This document shows, piece after piece, positions 18,260 through 26,158 of a stretch of DNA of 64,000 bases. Position 1 is the first letter of the stretch. Every line of letters starts with the position of its first letter. The stretch lies in assembly GCF_030291075.1 (NCBI RefSeq), contig NZ_CP127407.1, forward strand, positions 2,292,001 through 2,356,000. The letters are read 5' to 3'. The position numbers were made by a program, and so were the translations under genes. The stretch comes from Stenotrophomonas sp. 57 (GTDB taxonomy: Bacteria; Pseudomonadota; Gammaproteobacteria; Xanthomonadales; Xanthomonadaceae). The notes beneath the pieces were generated by a model. That model had not been told where the DNA came from, did not search any database, and worked only from the letters and a program-made list of their open reading frames with translations.

Positions 18260-19000
18260 ATGCGCCTTGCAAGCTTCTTCCTCGCGTTCGTCCTCAGTGC
18301 CGTCGCCGGCGCTGCCCAGGCCCAGGTCGTCACCCTCAACAAGGGCGGCTTCGTGCTCACCTACGACTGCAGCATCCACAGCGCCACCCGCTACGAGTAC
18401 ACCCTGACGGCAGACACTGGTTCGGCCGCGCGGCCGTCCAGCTTCTACAAGGACCCGGACCTGCCGGCCGGCTGCCTCGGGCAGAACAGCACCGCCTCCT
18501 ACGCCAGCATCAAGTCCGGCTATGACCGGGGCCATCTGGTGACCTCCAATCACATGGATTACAACGCGACCTACATCCGCCGCGCCAACTACATGACCAA
18601 CATCGTTCCGCAGGTCTCCAGCTTCAACCAGGGCATCTGGGTGAAGGCCGAGAACGTGGCAGAGTGCTACCGCGACATCGCGCCGGTGGATGTCTATGGT
18701 GGTGTGGTCTACGGCGACGCCTCCAACGACTACTTCCTTTCCAGCCACGGCATCCCGACGCCGGAGTTCTTCTGGAAAACGATCATCACCCGCGACCCGA
18801 ATACCGGTACCGCCAAGGCGATCAGCTGGATCATCCCCAATGAAGCGAACCTCGGCAGCCTGGACAGCTACCTGGTCACCATCGCCGATCTGGAGGAACT
18901 GCTGGGTGCCAGCTACGTGGCGATCAACGCCCCGGCATCGCTGAAGAACATGCTGCCGGCCACCACCTGGCCGCAACCGGCCGGCTGCGACCTGGGCTGA
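18260..19000 (+). CDS. Secreted DNA/RNA non-specific endonuclease
   Basis: The ATG at 18260 follows a GGAGA ribosome site and a signal peptide ends at AAQAQ, leaving a mature nuclease of about 225 residues. The beta-beta-alpha metal motif is visible as SGYDRGHLVTSNHMD, where the histidine of DRGH is the general base, followed by NYMTNIVPQVSSFNQGIW with the metal-binding Asn. This matches the Serratia nuclease (NUC1) family. Extracellular nucleic-acid degradation, nutrient recovery or biofilm remodelling are plausible roles. No immunity gene adjoins it, consistent with export rather than a toxin-antitoxin arrangement. Confidence 0.88.
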   Translation: MRLASFFLAFVLSAVAGAAQAQVVTLNKGGFVLTYDCSIHSATRYEYTLTADTGSAARPSSFYKDPDLPAGCLGQNSTASYASIKSGYDRGHLVTSNHMDYNATYIRRANYMTNIVPQVSSFNQGIWVKAENVAECYRDIAPVDVYGGVVYGDASNDYFLSSHGIPTPEFFWKTIITRDPNTGTAKAISWIIPNEANLGSLDSYLVTIADLEELLGASYVAINAPASLKNMLPATTWPQPAGCDLG

Positions 19001-19018
19001 TCGCTGGGCGGAACAACA

Positions 19019-19924
19019 TCACGGTACCTGCACGCGCAGCACCCGTGACGCCAGCACTCTGGCAGACAGGAACTGCAATGCGGTGCCGACGACCAGGGCC
19101 AGGACCAGCCCGCGCCATATCGTCGGTGCCGCAGCCGACAGCGCACCCAGCAGGTACGCCAGACTGGCCAGGCTGATCAACAGGGCTGTGGCAAGCAGGA
19201 TCAGGGACACCATCATCCTGCGCACCGTCGATGCCGCTTCCGGCGACGGTGGGCTGGCCCACAGGCCGGCAAACGCGGCCAGTGCGCAGGCCACCAGCAG
19301 GGCCAGGCCTGCAATCGCCAGCTGCGCAGCGCCGTCGGCAACGGGCATGATGAACTCGCCATGCGGGATTCCCATGGGCAGCTGCATCGCCAGGATCGGG
19401 AGCAGGCAGTTGCCGGCCACCAGCGTCAACGCAGCGGCCATGCTGGCGTGGATGAGGTGATGGTGCACGCCCTCGGTACCTGTGCGCCGCTGCATCAGCA
19501 GTGCTGGCATCAATGCCAGCAGCGTGAGGACGAGTGCATGCACAAGTTCCATCAGGCTGATGGCGGCGACGCTGTAGATGGGAAACCGCAACTGCGCCAA
19601 CGGAATGCGCATCGCGCGATCCAGCGCGATGAGCGCCCCGAAAAAGGCGACCGAAGCGATCACCGGGCGCCGGATCTGCAGCGCGCCGCGACGCCCGAAC
19701 AGCAGCGTCGACACCAGTACCGCGGCCCCCGAGAAGAGACTCAGCCTGAAACCGAGTTCAGCCAGCGCGTAGCCAGCGTCACGTGACGTCTCCGGCGGCC
19801 CCAGGCGGTACGCGAATTCGACCACGCGAAGGGTGACGGGCAGGTGCAGGCAGAGGACATAGAGCATGGCGGCCATCGCGAACTGGATGGGGTAGGCATG
19901 GAGGAATGATCGCAATCGGTTCAA
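19019..19924 (-). CDS. Unrecognised polytopic membrane protein
   Basis: The 301-residue product has seven to eight hydrophobic helices (for example FAMAAMLYVLCLHLPVTL and LIHASMAAALTLVAGNCLLP). The first codon in the longest frame is TTG at 19924, with a weak CCGGAA upstream. The next methionine is about 17 residues in. No transporter or enzyme motif stands out. It ends 18 bp from the endonuclease stop, on the opposite strand, so the two genes converge. Confidence 0.6.
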   Translation of the reverse strand: MNRLRSFLHAYPIQFAMAAMLYVLCLHLPVTLRVVEFAYRLGPPETSRDAGYALAELGFRLSLFSGAAVLVSTLLFGRRGALQIRRPVIASVAFFGALIALDRAMRIPLAQLRFPIYSVAAISLMELVHALVLTLLALMPALLMQRRTGTEGVHHHLIHASMAAALTLVAGNCLLPILAMQLPMGIPHGEFIMPVADGAAQLAIAGLALLVACALAAFAGLWASPPSPEAASTVRRMMVSLILLATALLISLASLAYLLGALSAAAPTIWRGLVLALVVGTALQFLSARVLASRVLRVQVP

Positions 19925-20000
19925 GGCGTATTCCGGTCCAGCCGCTGGGCGGGTTGTCCCGGCAGTCTAGCGCCCGTCCAACCCGCGTGCCCTGCCCGCC

Positions 20001-20020
20001 CCGCTATGGGAAAATAGCGG
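20001..20020. repeat. Short perfect hairpin between divergent genes
   Basis: CCGCTATGGGAAAATAGCGG has 7-bp perfect arms around GGGAAA. It lies 36 bp before the HAD phosphatase start and overlaps a plausible TATGGG -10 element, so it may be an operator. No independent support. Confidence 0.3.
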
Positions 20021-20055
20021 CCACGTCGTCCCTTTGGCTGTGCCCGGAGTAGTAG

Positions 20056-20751
20056 ATGTCCCGTTTCCCCTTTGATGCCGTGCTGTTCGACTGCGACGGC
20101 GTACTGGTCGATTCCGAGCCGCTGGTGGCTCGCGTGCTCTCGGAGATGCTGACCGAACGCGGCTGGCCGCTGACCCCGGCACAGGCCGGCGAAGTCTTTC
20201 TCGGCCAGTCCGTGGCCCATCTGGCCGGGCTGATCGAAGAGCGCACCGGCAAGCCGTTCACCGAGGAATGGCTGGAGCAGTTCCGCCAGCAGCGCAATCG
20301 TGCGCTGGAACGTGACCTGCAGGCGATCCGCGGCGCGCCGGAGGCGGTGCGTGCGATCGCCGTGGCGACCGGTGGTCGCATTGCCTGCGCCTCCGGCGCC
20401 GATCTGCACAAGGTGCGGCTGCAGCTGGGCAAGGTCGGCATTCTCGACGCATTCAATGGCCATGTGTTCAGCGGCCAGGACATGCCGAACACCAAGCCGC
20501 ATCCGGACGTCTATCTGGCTGCTGCGGCGGCGCTGGGCGTGGACCCGAAGCGTTGCGCGGTCATTGAAGACACTGTCACCGGTGCCACTGCGGGAGTTGC
20601 TGCAGGTGCCACCGTGTTCGGCTTCAGTGAAGGTGGCCCGCACCACAGTACGCCCGGGGCGCTGCGCGCGGCGGGAGCCCAGGTGATCTTCCAGCGCATG
20701 GAAGATCTTCCTGCGCTGCTGGCGGCCTACGCCGCCGATGCGGTCGCCTGA
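20056..20751 (+). CDS. HAD-superfamily phosphatase, beta-phosphoglucomutase-like
   Basis: The 231-residue protein shows all HAD motifs: motif I FDCDGVLVDSE with the nucleophile Asp and acid Asp, a helical cap (about 20-85), motif II near ACASGAD, the lysine motif in NTKPHPDVYLAAAAALG, and motif IV CAVIEDTVTGATAG. The pattern matches the PGMB/phosphatase subgroup (GPH-like or YniC-like sugar phosphatases). A GGAG ribosome site lies nine bases upstream. Substrate is unknown and it is monocistronic. Confidence 0.85.
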   Translation: MSRFPFDAVLFDCDGVLVDSEPLVARVLSEMLTERGWPLTPAQAGEVFLGQSVAHLAGLIEERTGKPFTEEWLEQFRQQRNRALERDLQAIRGAPEAVRAIAVATGGRIACASGADLHKVRLQLGKVGILDAFNGHVFSGQDMPNTKPHPDVYLAAAAALGVDPKRCAVIEDTVTGATAGVAAGATVFGFSEGGPHHSTPGALRAAGAQVIFQRMEDLPALLAAYAADAVA

Positions 20752-20836
20752 CCCTGGGTCAACCCGCGGCACCCACCCCGGTGCTGCGGCATTTCCCGGC
20801 GTAATGCGGCGCAAACAGGCGCAGCCCGGTAAACAG

Positions 20837-21016
20837 CTACAGGTGTGGCGGAAGACCGAAGGCCTGCTTGAACGAACGCGCGAAGTGCGCCGGCGACACC
20901 GCACTGACCTCTGCCAGGCGGCCCACCGGCCAATCCTCATGGCTGCTCCGGTCCATCCGGTCCATCCGGTCCTTGGCGCGCAGCAGGCGTCGCACCAGTT
21001 CGGGGCTCGGGCTCAT
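20837..21016 (-). pseudogene. Truncated AraC-family regulator
   Basis: From the ATG at 21016 the product begins MSPSPELVRRLLRAKDRMDR and continues LAEVSAVSPAHFARSFKQAFGLPPHL, which is the first half of an AraC-type DNA-binding domain. A stop immediately follows, where intact relatives continue with a second helix-turn-helix. The remaining frame to 20752 does not restore it. A 9-bp unit (TCCATCCGG, 20955-20972) is tandemly duplicated and adds an extra Met-Asp-Arg. A short functional fragment is possible but unlikely. Confidence 0.6.
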
Positions 21017-21085
21017 GTCAGGCACTGCAGCACACGAGGGCATTGGACGAAGCGTGGGTGGGGCGGCGGCCGCCATCAACCCGTC

Positions 21086-22441
21086 TCAGCGCTGCGCAGG
21101 CAGGTCCAGCCGGTGCTTGCGGCACAGCCGGTACACCGTCACCCGCGAAATCTGCATCTGCCGTGCACACTCGGACACGTTGTACCCGGTCTGTCGCAGG
21201 GTCTGCAGCAGCACATCGCGCTCGGCCTGGCCACGCGCGTCATGCAGCATCGCACCGGGCAGCGCGTGCACGGGCTCGCCCAGCTCCAGGTCACGCTCGC
21301 TGATCAGCTCGCCTTCGGCCATGATCGCTGCCCGCTGCACGCGGTTGAGCAGTTCGCGCACATTGCCGGGCCATCCGAAGCGCCGCATGACCTGTATCGC
21401 CGTTGGCGAGAATCCCCGTGCACGCACGCTGTAGCGCAACCGGAAGCAGCGCAGGAAGTGTTCGGCCAGCAACTGTACGTCGGCACCCCGTTCGCGCAAC
21501 GGTGGCATCAGCAGGCGCAGCACATTCAAGCGGTAATAGAGGTCACTGCGGAAACGCCCCTGCGCCACCGCATGCTCCAGCTCCACGTGGGTGGCAGCCA
21601 GCACCCTTACATCCGCACGCAACGGTTGGCTGCTGCCAACGCGTTCGAAGGTGCCCTCCTGCAGCACGCGCAGCAGGCTGGTCTGCGCCTCCGCAGGCAG
21701 GTCGCCCACTTCGTCCAGGAAGACAGTGCCGCCATGGGCCGATTCGAAGACGCCGATCTGGCGCTTGTCGGCCCCGGTGAACGCACCACGTTCGTGGCCG
21801 AACAGTTCGGACTGCACCAGGTTGGCAGGAATGGCGCCGCAGTTGATGGCGATGAACGGCTTGCCAGCGCGACCGGACAGCGCGTGCAGGGCATGCGCGG
21901 CCAGTTCCTTGCCCGTGCCGGTCTCACCTGTAACCAGCACCGGCAGTTCAACCGGCGCGAACTTGTGCAGCACCGTGCGCACTGCGTGCAGTGCCGGGCT
22001 TTCGCCGATCAAGGCGCGCGGCCCCTGCGCCGTGCAGGCTGCATTGGCGGGTGGATCGTCCGCTTCGAACTGCTGCCGCATGGCAGCCACGAGATCCTGC
22101 AGGCCGAACGGCAGCGTGAATCGTGCCACGCAGGCCTGCAGCAGTGGCAACCACGCGGCGGGGGTCGGCCCTGCGCCGGGCGGAAGCACCGCCAGCCAGG
22201 GCAGATGCTGGTGCTGCTCGATCCACGGCGCAAGCAACTGCAGTGCCGATGCATCAAACTGGCGAAGATCAAGCACGGCGAGCAGGCGGTCGCGACCACG
22301 CAGGCCAATTGCCATGGCGGGGTCTGGACGGATGCTGCGCACATGCCAGCCCGCCGCCGCCAGCGCACTGCGCTCGCCGTCCAGCGGCTCACCGAACCAG
22401 AGCACGCATCGTGACGTAGAAGCCTCCGGGACCGCCGCCAT
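21086..22441 (-). CDS. Sigma-54-dependent activator, VpsR-like, Fis-type HTH
   Basis: This 451-residue enhancer-binding protein has a divergent receiver-like N-terminal domain (about 1-130; no clear phospho-acceptor pocket), a full AAA+ domain with Walker A GETGTGKE, the sigma-54 contact loop GAFTGA, Walker B GGTVFLDEVGDL and the arginine-finger region, and a C-terminal Fis-type HTH (NVSECARQMQISRVTVYRLC). VpsR in Vibrio has this organisation and binds cyclic di-GMP. It is divergent from the amyloid-like operon, which has a matching -24/-12 promoter and palindromic upstream sites, so it is the likely activator of that operon. Confidence 0.88.
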   Translation of the reverse strand: MAAVPEASTSRCVLWFGEPLDGERSALAAAGWHVRSIRPDPAMAIGLRGRDRLLAVLDLRQFDASALQLLAPWIEQHQHLPWLAVLPPGAGPTPAAWLPLLQACVARFTLPFGLQDLVAAMRQQFEADDPPANAACTAQGPRALIGESPALHAVRTVLHKFAPVELPVLVTGETGTGKELAAHALHALSGRAGKPFIAINCGAIPANLVQSELFGHERGAFTGADKRQIGVFESAHGGTVFLDEVGDLPAEAQTSLLRVLQEGTFERVGSSQPLRADVRVLAATHVELEHAVAQGRFRSDLYYRLNVLRLLMPPLRERGADVQLLAEHFLRCFRLRYSVRARGFSPTAIQVMRRFGWPGNVRELLNRVQRAAIMAEGELISERDLELGEPVHALPGAMLHDARGQAERDVLLQTLRQTGYNVSECARQMQISRVTVYRLCRKHRLDLPAQR

Positions 22442-22635
22442 GCTTCCCCCAGCATCCGGACACCGTCGGCGGACTGTCAGGCAATCGCCGGCGTGCCGCC
22501 CCCCGCCGGGACCTCTACGGCCACCGGGGCGGCCCTTGTTGGGCGGATCCTAGCGCTTCCCTAAACGGCGGCGCAATGAGCAATGCGTCAAGAAATCTGT
22601 GGCTGAACCGGCACCGTTGCAGACGGCGGCGCCAC

Positions 22636-22655
22636 CTGTAACACCGGTGCGACAG
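22636..22655. promoter_or_regulatory. Upstream activator site 1 (20-bp palindrome)
   Basis: CTGTAACACCGGTGCGACAG fits CTGTNNCACC-GGTGNNACAG with perfect outer arms. It lies about 155-160 bp before the -24/-12 element, a normal distance for a bacterial enhancer-binding protein, and between the activator gene and its presumed operon. Confidence 0.55.
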
Positions 22656-22718
22656 TGGCCTCCCGCCCTTGCCCTGCGGCGCTTCGGGCTTCGAAATCCC
22701 AACGATTCCCCGACCTGC

Positions 22719-22735
22719 CTGTAACACCGTGGCAG
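22719..22735. promoter_or_regulatory. Upstream activator site 2 (half-site conserved)
   Basis: CTGTAACACC at 22719-22728 repeats the left arm of site 1 exactly, 83 bp downstream, close to a multiple of helical turns (eight). The right arm (GTGGCAG) is degraded. It is about 62 bp before the -24 element. Confidence 0.45.
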
Positions 22736-22789
22736 CACCGCGGTCAGGTGCTGCACGGTCCCGACATTGGCGGGTGGGCACTTTCAAGT

Positions 22790-22804
22790 TGGCACGGTTG
22801 ATGC
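22790..22804 (+). promoter_or_regulatory. Sigma-54 (-24/-12) promoter
   Basis: TGGCACGGTTGATGC matches the sigma-54 consensus TGGCACG-N4-TTGC at 10 of 11 fixed positions. The GG (22791-22792) and GC (22803-22804) dinucleotides are separated by the required spacing of 12 bases from the first G to the G of GC. Transcription should begin near 22816, about 22 bp before the ATG at 22838. Confidence 0.8.
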
Positions 22805-22837
22805 GTGGTTCCGCCGCACCCATCGCGGGAGATCGGC

Positions 22838-23368
22838 ATGGACGGTACCACCCTGATTCGCGGCCTGGCCGCAGCATTGGCAATAGCCCTGCTGTCGATT
22901 GCCACGGGCGCATCCGCGTCCGGCGCCCGCCAGGGCGTGAAGGCGCAGCCGGGCGAAATCGTTCTGTTGCGGGACGTACCCGCGCGGCCAGCCTATCGCA
23001 TGGCACCACCGGGCATGGCGCTGATTGCCGACCCGAAGCCACAGCGCGAGATCGCCACCGCATTGGGCGCCGGCGGCACGACGAACGGCATGGACGAATT
23101 GAGCGATGAGGACTATGCCGGCATGGGAGCGGGCCACGCCGGCACACCCGCAGCGCCCCAGGGCACCACGGTAGAGCGCGTAACGCAGCAGGCACTTGGT
23201 GGCACGGTTGGGCGCAGCGGCGATGGCATGGTCGGCAGCAGCCTCGGTGCTGCCATGGGTGGCCCGCTCGGCGCGGTTGGCAGCAGCACCCGTGGCATCA
23301 GCGATACGGTGCGCGGCGCCCTTGCCCAGTTCCCGCTGCAGGGCACTGCCCCGGCCGGTGGCAAATGA
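22838..23368 (+). CDS. First protein of the fap-like operon (FapA position), secreted
   Basis: The ATG at 22838 has a GGGAG ribosome site and opens a signal peptide (LAAALAIALLSIATGASA), giving 176 residues. The mature part is low in complexity, rich in Gly, Ala, Pro and Met, with a proline- and charge-poor middle and an acidic patch (ELSDEDYAGM). No known domain is recognised. Its place just after the sigma-54 promoter and before two repeat proteins corresponds to FapA in Pseudomonas, which tunes fibril composition, but I see no sequence proof of homology. The stop overlaps the next start (ATGA). Confidence 0.65.
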   Translation: MDGTTLIRGLAAALAIALLSIATGASASGARQGVKAQPGEIVLLRDVPARPAYRMAPPGMALIADPKPQREIATALGAGGTTNGMDELSDEDYAGMGAGHAGTPAAPQGTTVERVTQQALGGTVGRSGDGMVGSSLGAAMGGPLGAVGSSTRGISDTVRGALAQFPLQGTAPAGGK

Positions 23369-23982
23369 AGTGCCTGCACTGGCCGCTGCTGGCGTTCATC
23401 GCCACGCCGTGGATGGCGATGGCCGATGACTACAGCGGTATGCTCGCCTATCTGGACGTGGCCCGCATCGACGGCCGCGCACTGGCCGGGGCGACGGGTG
23501 CCATCGCCGTGAACCAGGCCGCCGGCGACCTCAACGTGCAGGCCAACCTGCGCGGTATCGCCAATGGCGAGCGTGCCGACGTGGCGATCAACGCCCAGCA
23601 ACTGCAGCGTGGCAACCGGGTGCTGGGCGCACCGCTGCAGGCCACCGCCGTCATCGACGGTGAAGCACTGGCCGGCGCCAGCGGCATTGCATCCATCAAC
23701 CAGGCCAGCGGCATCGCCAACACGACGCTCAACGTCGTCAGCGCGACGCTGGCCCGACAGGGCATACGCGAAACCGACGACGTGGCCTTGGCCGCCGAAG
23801 GTTCCGCGTTGGCAGGGGGGCGGGACGACGCCGGTCGCGGCGTTGCGACGGGGACCCGCAGCGTCGGTGTAGCCAGCACCGCGCTGCGGGGATTCGACGG
23901 GGTCCTGCAACTCAATCAGATCGCGGGCAGCGGCAACGACACGGCCAATGTGCTGGGCCTGGTCGTGCAGGACCGCCCGTGA
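23365..23982 (+). CDS. Secreted repeat protein, probable minor amyloid subunit or nucleator (FapB position)
   Basis: This 205-residue protein has a signal peptide ending at WMAMA and contains three imperfect repeats. Two have the pattern IDG-x-ALAGA-T/S-G-x5-NQA-x-G-x2-N and begin near residues 33 and 97; a third is looser (GVLQLNQIAGSGND, about 178). The unit is shared with the next gene and with the 249-residue protein at 26159. Asn/Gln/Gly-rich repeats of about 30 residues are typical of curli- and Fap-type cross-beta subunits. The role is inferred from repeats and order. Translationally coupled to the gene before it. Confidence 0.65.
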   Translation: MKCLHWPLLAFIATPWMAMADDYSGMLAYLDVARIDGRALAGATGAIAVNQAAGDLNVQANLRGIANGERADVAINAQQLQRGNRVLGAPLQATAVIDGEALAGASGIASINQASGIANTTLNVVSATLARQGIRETDDVALAAEGSALAGGRDDAGRGVATGTRSVGVASTALRGFDGVLQLNQIAGSGNDTANVLGLVVQDRP

Positions 23983-24025
23983 CAACCACCCAACCGATGT
24001 ACCACCTGATGAGAGAGAGGGCACC

Positions 24026-25342
24026 ATGAAAGCGACCGTCAAACGGACCATGCTCGCCATGGCGATTGCCACTGCCTCGACCGCCGCTGCGGCCAATGGC
24101 TGGGACAACCAGAACGCCAACGCGAACATCAACCACAACCACACCGTCAGCGAGACCCGCAACGACACGCACAACCACACCGACAACGACGTGCGCAACC
24201 GCACCGTCAACGTCAACGTGCAGAAGCACAGCACCATCCAGGCCGACGAACGCAAGGAGAAGAACAATCACGGCGTGGACGTGAACCTGGAGAAGGACCT
24301 GCGCCTGAGCAGCGATGTCAACTTCTCGGGTGATCCCACCATCTCCGGCGACATCGATCTGGACTCTGCAGCCATCGCGGTGATCGACAACCGCCAGTCG
24401 ATCAGCAACAACGCCACCAGCAACAGCCTGGTCACCAACCGTGCTTCGATCGGTGACAGCGTAGGCGCCGGTGCATCGGGCAACCTCGGCTTCAACGTGG
24501 TGTCCGGCGACAACAACGCACAGGACAATGCCGCATCGCTGTCCGCGGCCGACGCCTCCTTCAGCTTCGGCATGGCCGACGCCGAGGTGTTCGTCAACCA
24601 GGCCGGGTTCGGTAACGTCACCCAGAACGCGGGCGTCACCAACGCCGCCAGCCTCGGTGGCAATGCCTTCGGCGGCGCATCCGGCAACATCGGGGTGAAC
24701 ATCGCCTCGGGCAACAACAACGAGCAGAAGAACGCGCTCGCCGCCTCGGTGGCCACCACCGCTGTGGCGCAGTCCAGCATCAGCTCCAACCAGGTCTCCA
24801 CCGGCAACTCGGTCAGCAACGCCGGCTTCGTGCGGTCCTACACCGATACCGTGCAGGTGGGCATGCATGGTGGCGTCAGCGGCCTGACCCTGGCCTATGG
24901 CGCCGGCACCTACCGCGGCACCGGCAACGCCTACCAGATGGCCAATTACTACCTGGATACGTGGAACGGCGAACTGCCGCATCCGGGTGGCAACAGCACC
25001 GGCCACATCGACCTGGACAGCGGGATCCAGAACGCCACGATGAACCCCAACCGGCCGGGGGTGGGCGGCCTGGGCTTCGATACGCGTGAAAGCGGCACCA
25101 GCCAGTTCGTCGAACTGGGCGTGGCCGACCTGTATGCCAGCCTGAGCGGCACGGTCAGCACCACGCGCTGGGTGAACGTGGATGCCACCAATACCTCGGC
25201 ATTGTCCGGCAGCGCCTTCTCCGGCGCCTCCGGCAACATCGGCGTGAACGTGGCCTCCGGTACCGGCAACCTGCAGGCCAACAGCCTGGCCCTGGCAGTC
25301 GCCCAGCCCAGCACCGGCGGCGGTGGTGGCAGCGGCGAGTAA
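24026..25342 (+). CDS. Secreted repeat protein, probable major amyloid subunit (FapC position)
   Basis: The ATG at 24026 follows GAGAGAGAGGG and a signal peptide ends at TAAAAN, giving 438 residues. The mature N-terminal third is extraordinarily rich in Asn, His and Asp (NANANINHNHTVSE, then THNHTDNDVRNRTVN). Three repeats follow with the core GASGN-I/L-G-V/F-N-V/I-x-SG-x2-N-x-Q-x-N (near residues 148, 214 and 406), separated by variable linkers, and the C-terminus ends in a Gly-rich tail. The spacing of repeats and linkers is the FapC layout. The His-rich N-terminus could bind metal. Confidence 0.7.
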   Translation: MKATVKRTMLAMAIATASTAAAANGWDNQNANANINHNHTVSETRNDTHNHTDNDVRNRTVNVNVQKHSTIQADERKEKNNHGVDVNLEKDLRLSSDVNFSGDPTISGDIDLDSAAIAVIDNRQSISNNATSNSLVTNRASIGDSVGAGASGNLGFNVVSGDNNAQDNAASLSAADASFSFGMADAEVFVNQAGFGNVTQNAGVTNAASLGGNAFGGASGNIGVNIASGNNNEQKNALAASVATTAVAQSSISSNQVSTGNSVSNAGFVRSYTDTVQVGMHGGVSGLTLAYGAGTYRGTGNAYQMANYYLDTWNGELPHPGGNSTGHIDLDSGIQNATMNPNRPGVGGLGFDTRESGTSQFVELGVADLYASLSGTVSTTRWVNVDATNTSALSGSAFSGASGNIGVNVASGTGNLQANSLALAVAQPSTGGGGGSGE

Positions 25343-25351
25343 GCGCAACAC

Positions 25352-25420
25352 CCCGGCCGTCCGCCAATGGCCGGGTTCCCGGGAGCCCCTGTTCCTCCTC
25401 CCCCTGGAACAGGGGCTCCC
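25352..25420 (+). terminator. Tandem hairpins between subunit gene and peptidase gene
   Basis: The first hairpin is CCCGGCC/GGCCGGG (25352-25375, 7 bp). The second has a perfect 15-bp stem: GGGAGCCCCTGTTCC at 25381-25395 and its exact complement at 25406-25420, with a 10-base loop. There is no T-run, so it is better read as an RNA-stabilising or partially terminating element that lets the subunit message accumulate over the downstream export genes. Confidence 0.65.
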
Positions 25421-25440
25421 CCCTGCTGCCGGAGACCGTG

Positions 25441-26145
25441 ATGAGCCGTTGCCGTCTTTCGATGCGCCTGCTGTCCTGCCTGCTGGTACTGGTCGCCGCG
25501 TCGGCGTGGGCCGGCGAGGTGCGCTTCAGTGGCGTGCTGCCCAATGGCGCGCTGCTGCCGCAGAAGGTGGAAAGCATGCAGGAGCGGCGCTATCGCAACG
25601 TGGTGCGCCAGCACACCGATTACAGCTGCGGGGCTGCGGCGTTGGCGACTATCCTGCGCCACGCGTACCACCTGGACACCGACGAGGCGACGGTGATCGA
25701 AGGGATGATGGGGGTATCCGACCCGGCGCTGGTCGCCGAGCGCGGCTTCTCGCTGCTCGACATCAAGCGCTACGTGGAATCGCTGGGCATGCGAGGACGC
25801 GGCTATCGCATCGACGAACAGCGCCTGCGCACGCTGCGCGTTCCCGGCCTGGTGCTGATGGATGTGCGCGGCTTCCGCCATTTCGTGGTGCTCAAGCAGG
25901 TCCACCAGGGCTTCGTTGAAGTGGCCGATCCGATCCTCGGCAACCGCAGCCTGACCCTACCGGAGTTCCTGGCGGCGTGGCCGTCACGCGCCGTGTTCGT
26001 GGTGATCGGCAGTGATTTCGATCGCAACACGGCCTTGCTGCAACCCAGCGAGAGGCCCAGTGCCCGCGCGCTCTTCGCGCGACAGGGGCCGATCACCGAT
26101 GCCGAGCTGGTCGACTTCGGCTTCAGCCATGCCGACCTGTTCTGA
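25441..26145 (+). CDS. C39-family peptidase-like protein (FapD position)
   Basis: I use the ATG at 25441, which has GGAGA upstream; an in-frame GTG three bases earlier is less well spaced. The 234-residue protein has a signal peptide ending at AWAG and a papain-like C39 domain with the oxyanion Gln (RQHTDYSCGAAAL), Cys63, His147 in FRHFVVLK and Asp163 in VADPILG. All three catalytic residues are present. It differs from bacteriocin-exporter C39 domains in having its own export signal and no ABC transporter. In fap operons FapD holds exactly this place and probably processes or supports subunit export. Confidence 0.82.
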   Translation: MSRCRLSMRLLSCLLVLVAASAWAGEVRFSGVLPNGALLPQKVESMQERRYRNVVRQHTDYSCGAAALATILRHAYHLDTDEATVIEGMMGVSDPALVAERGFSLLDIKRYVESLGMRGRGYRIDEQRLRTLRVPGLVLMDVRGFRHFVVLKQVHQGFVEVADPILGNRSLTLPEFLAAWPSRAVFVVIGSDFDRNTALLQPSERPSARALFARQGPITDAELVDFGFSHADLF

Positions 26146-26158
26146 AGGAGGCTCCGCC

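Noticed and set aside
20738..22414. Plus-strand frame opposite the sigma-54 activator
   Set aside because: The AAA+ motifs on the minus strand are unambiguous, and the plus frame has no recognisable domain.
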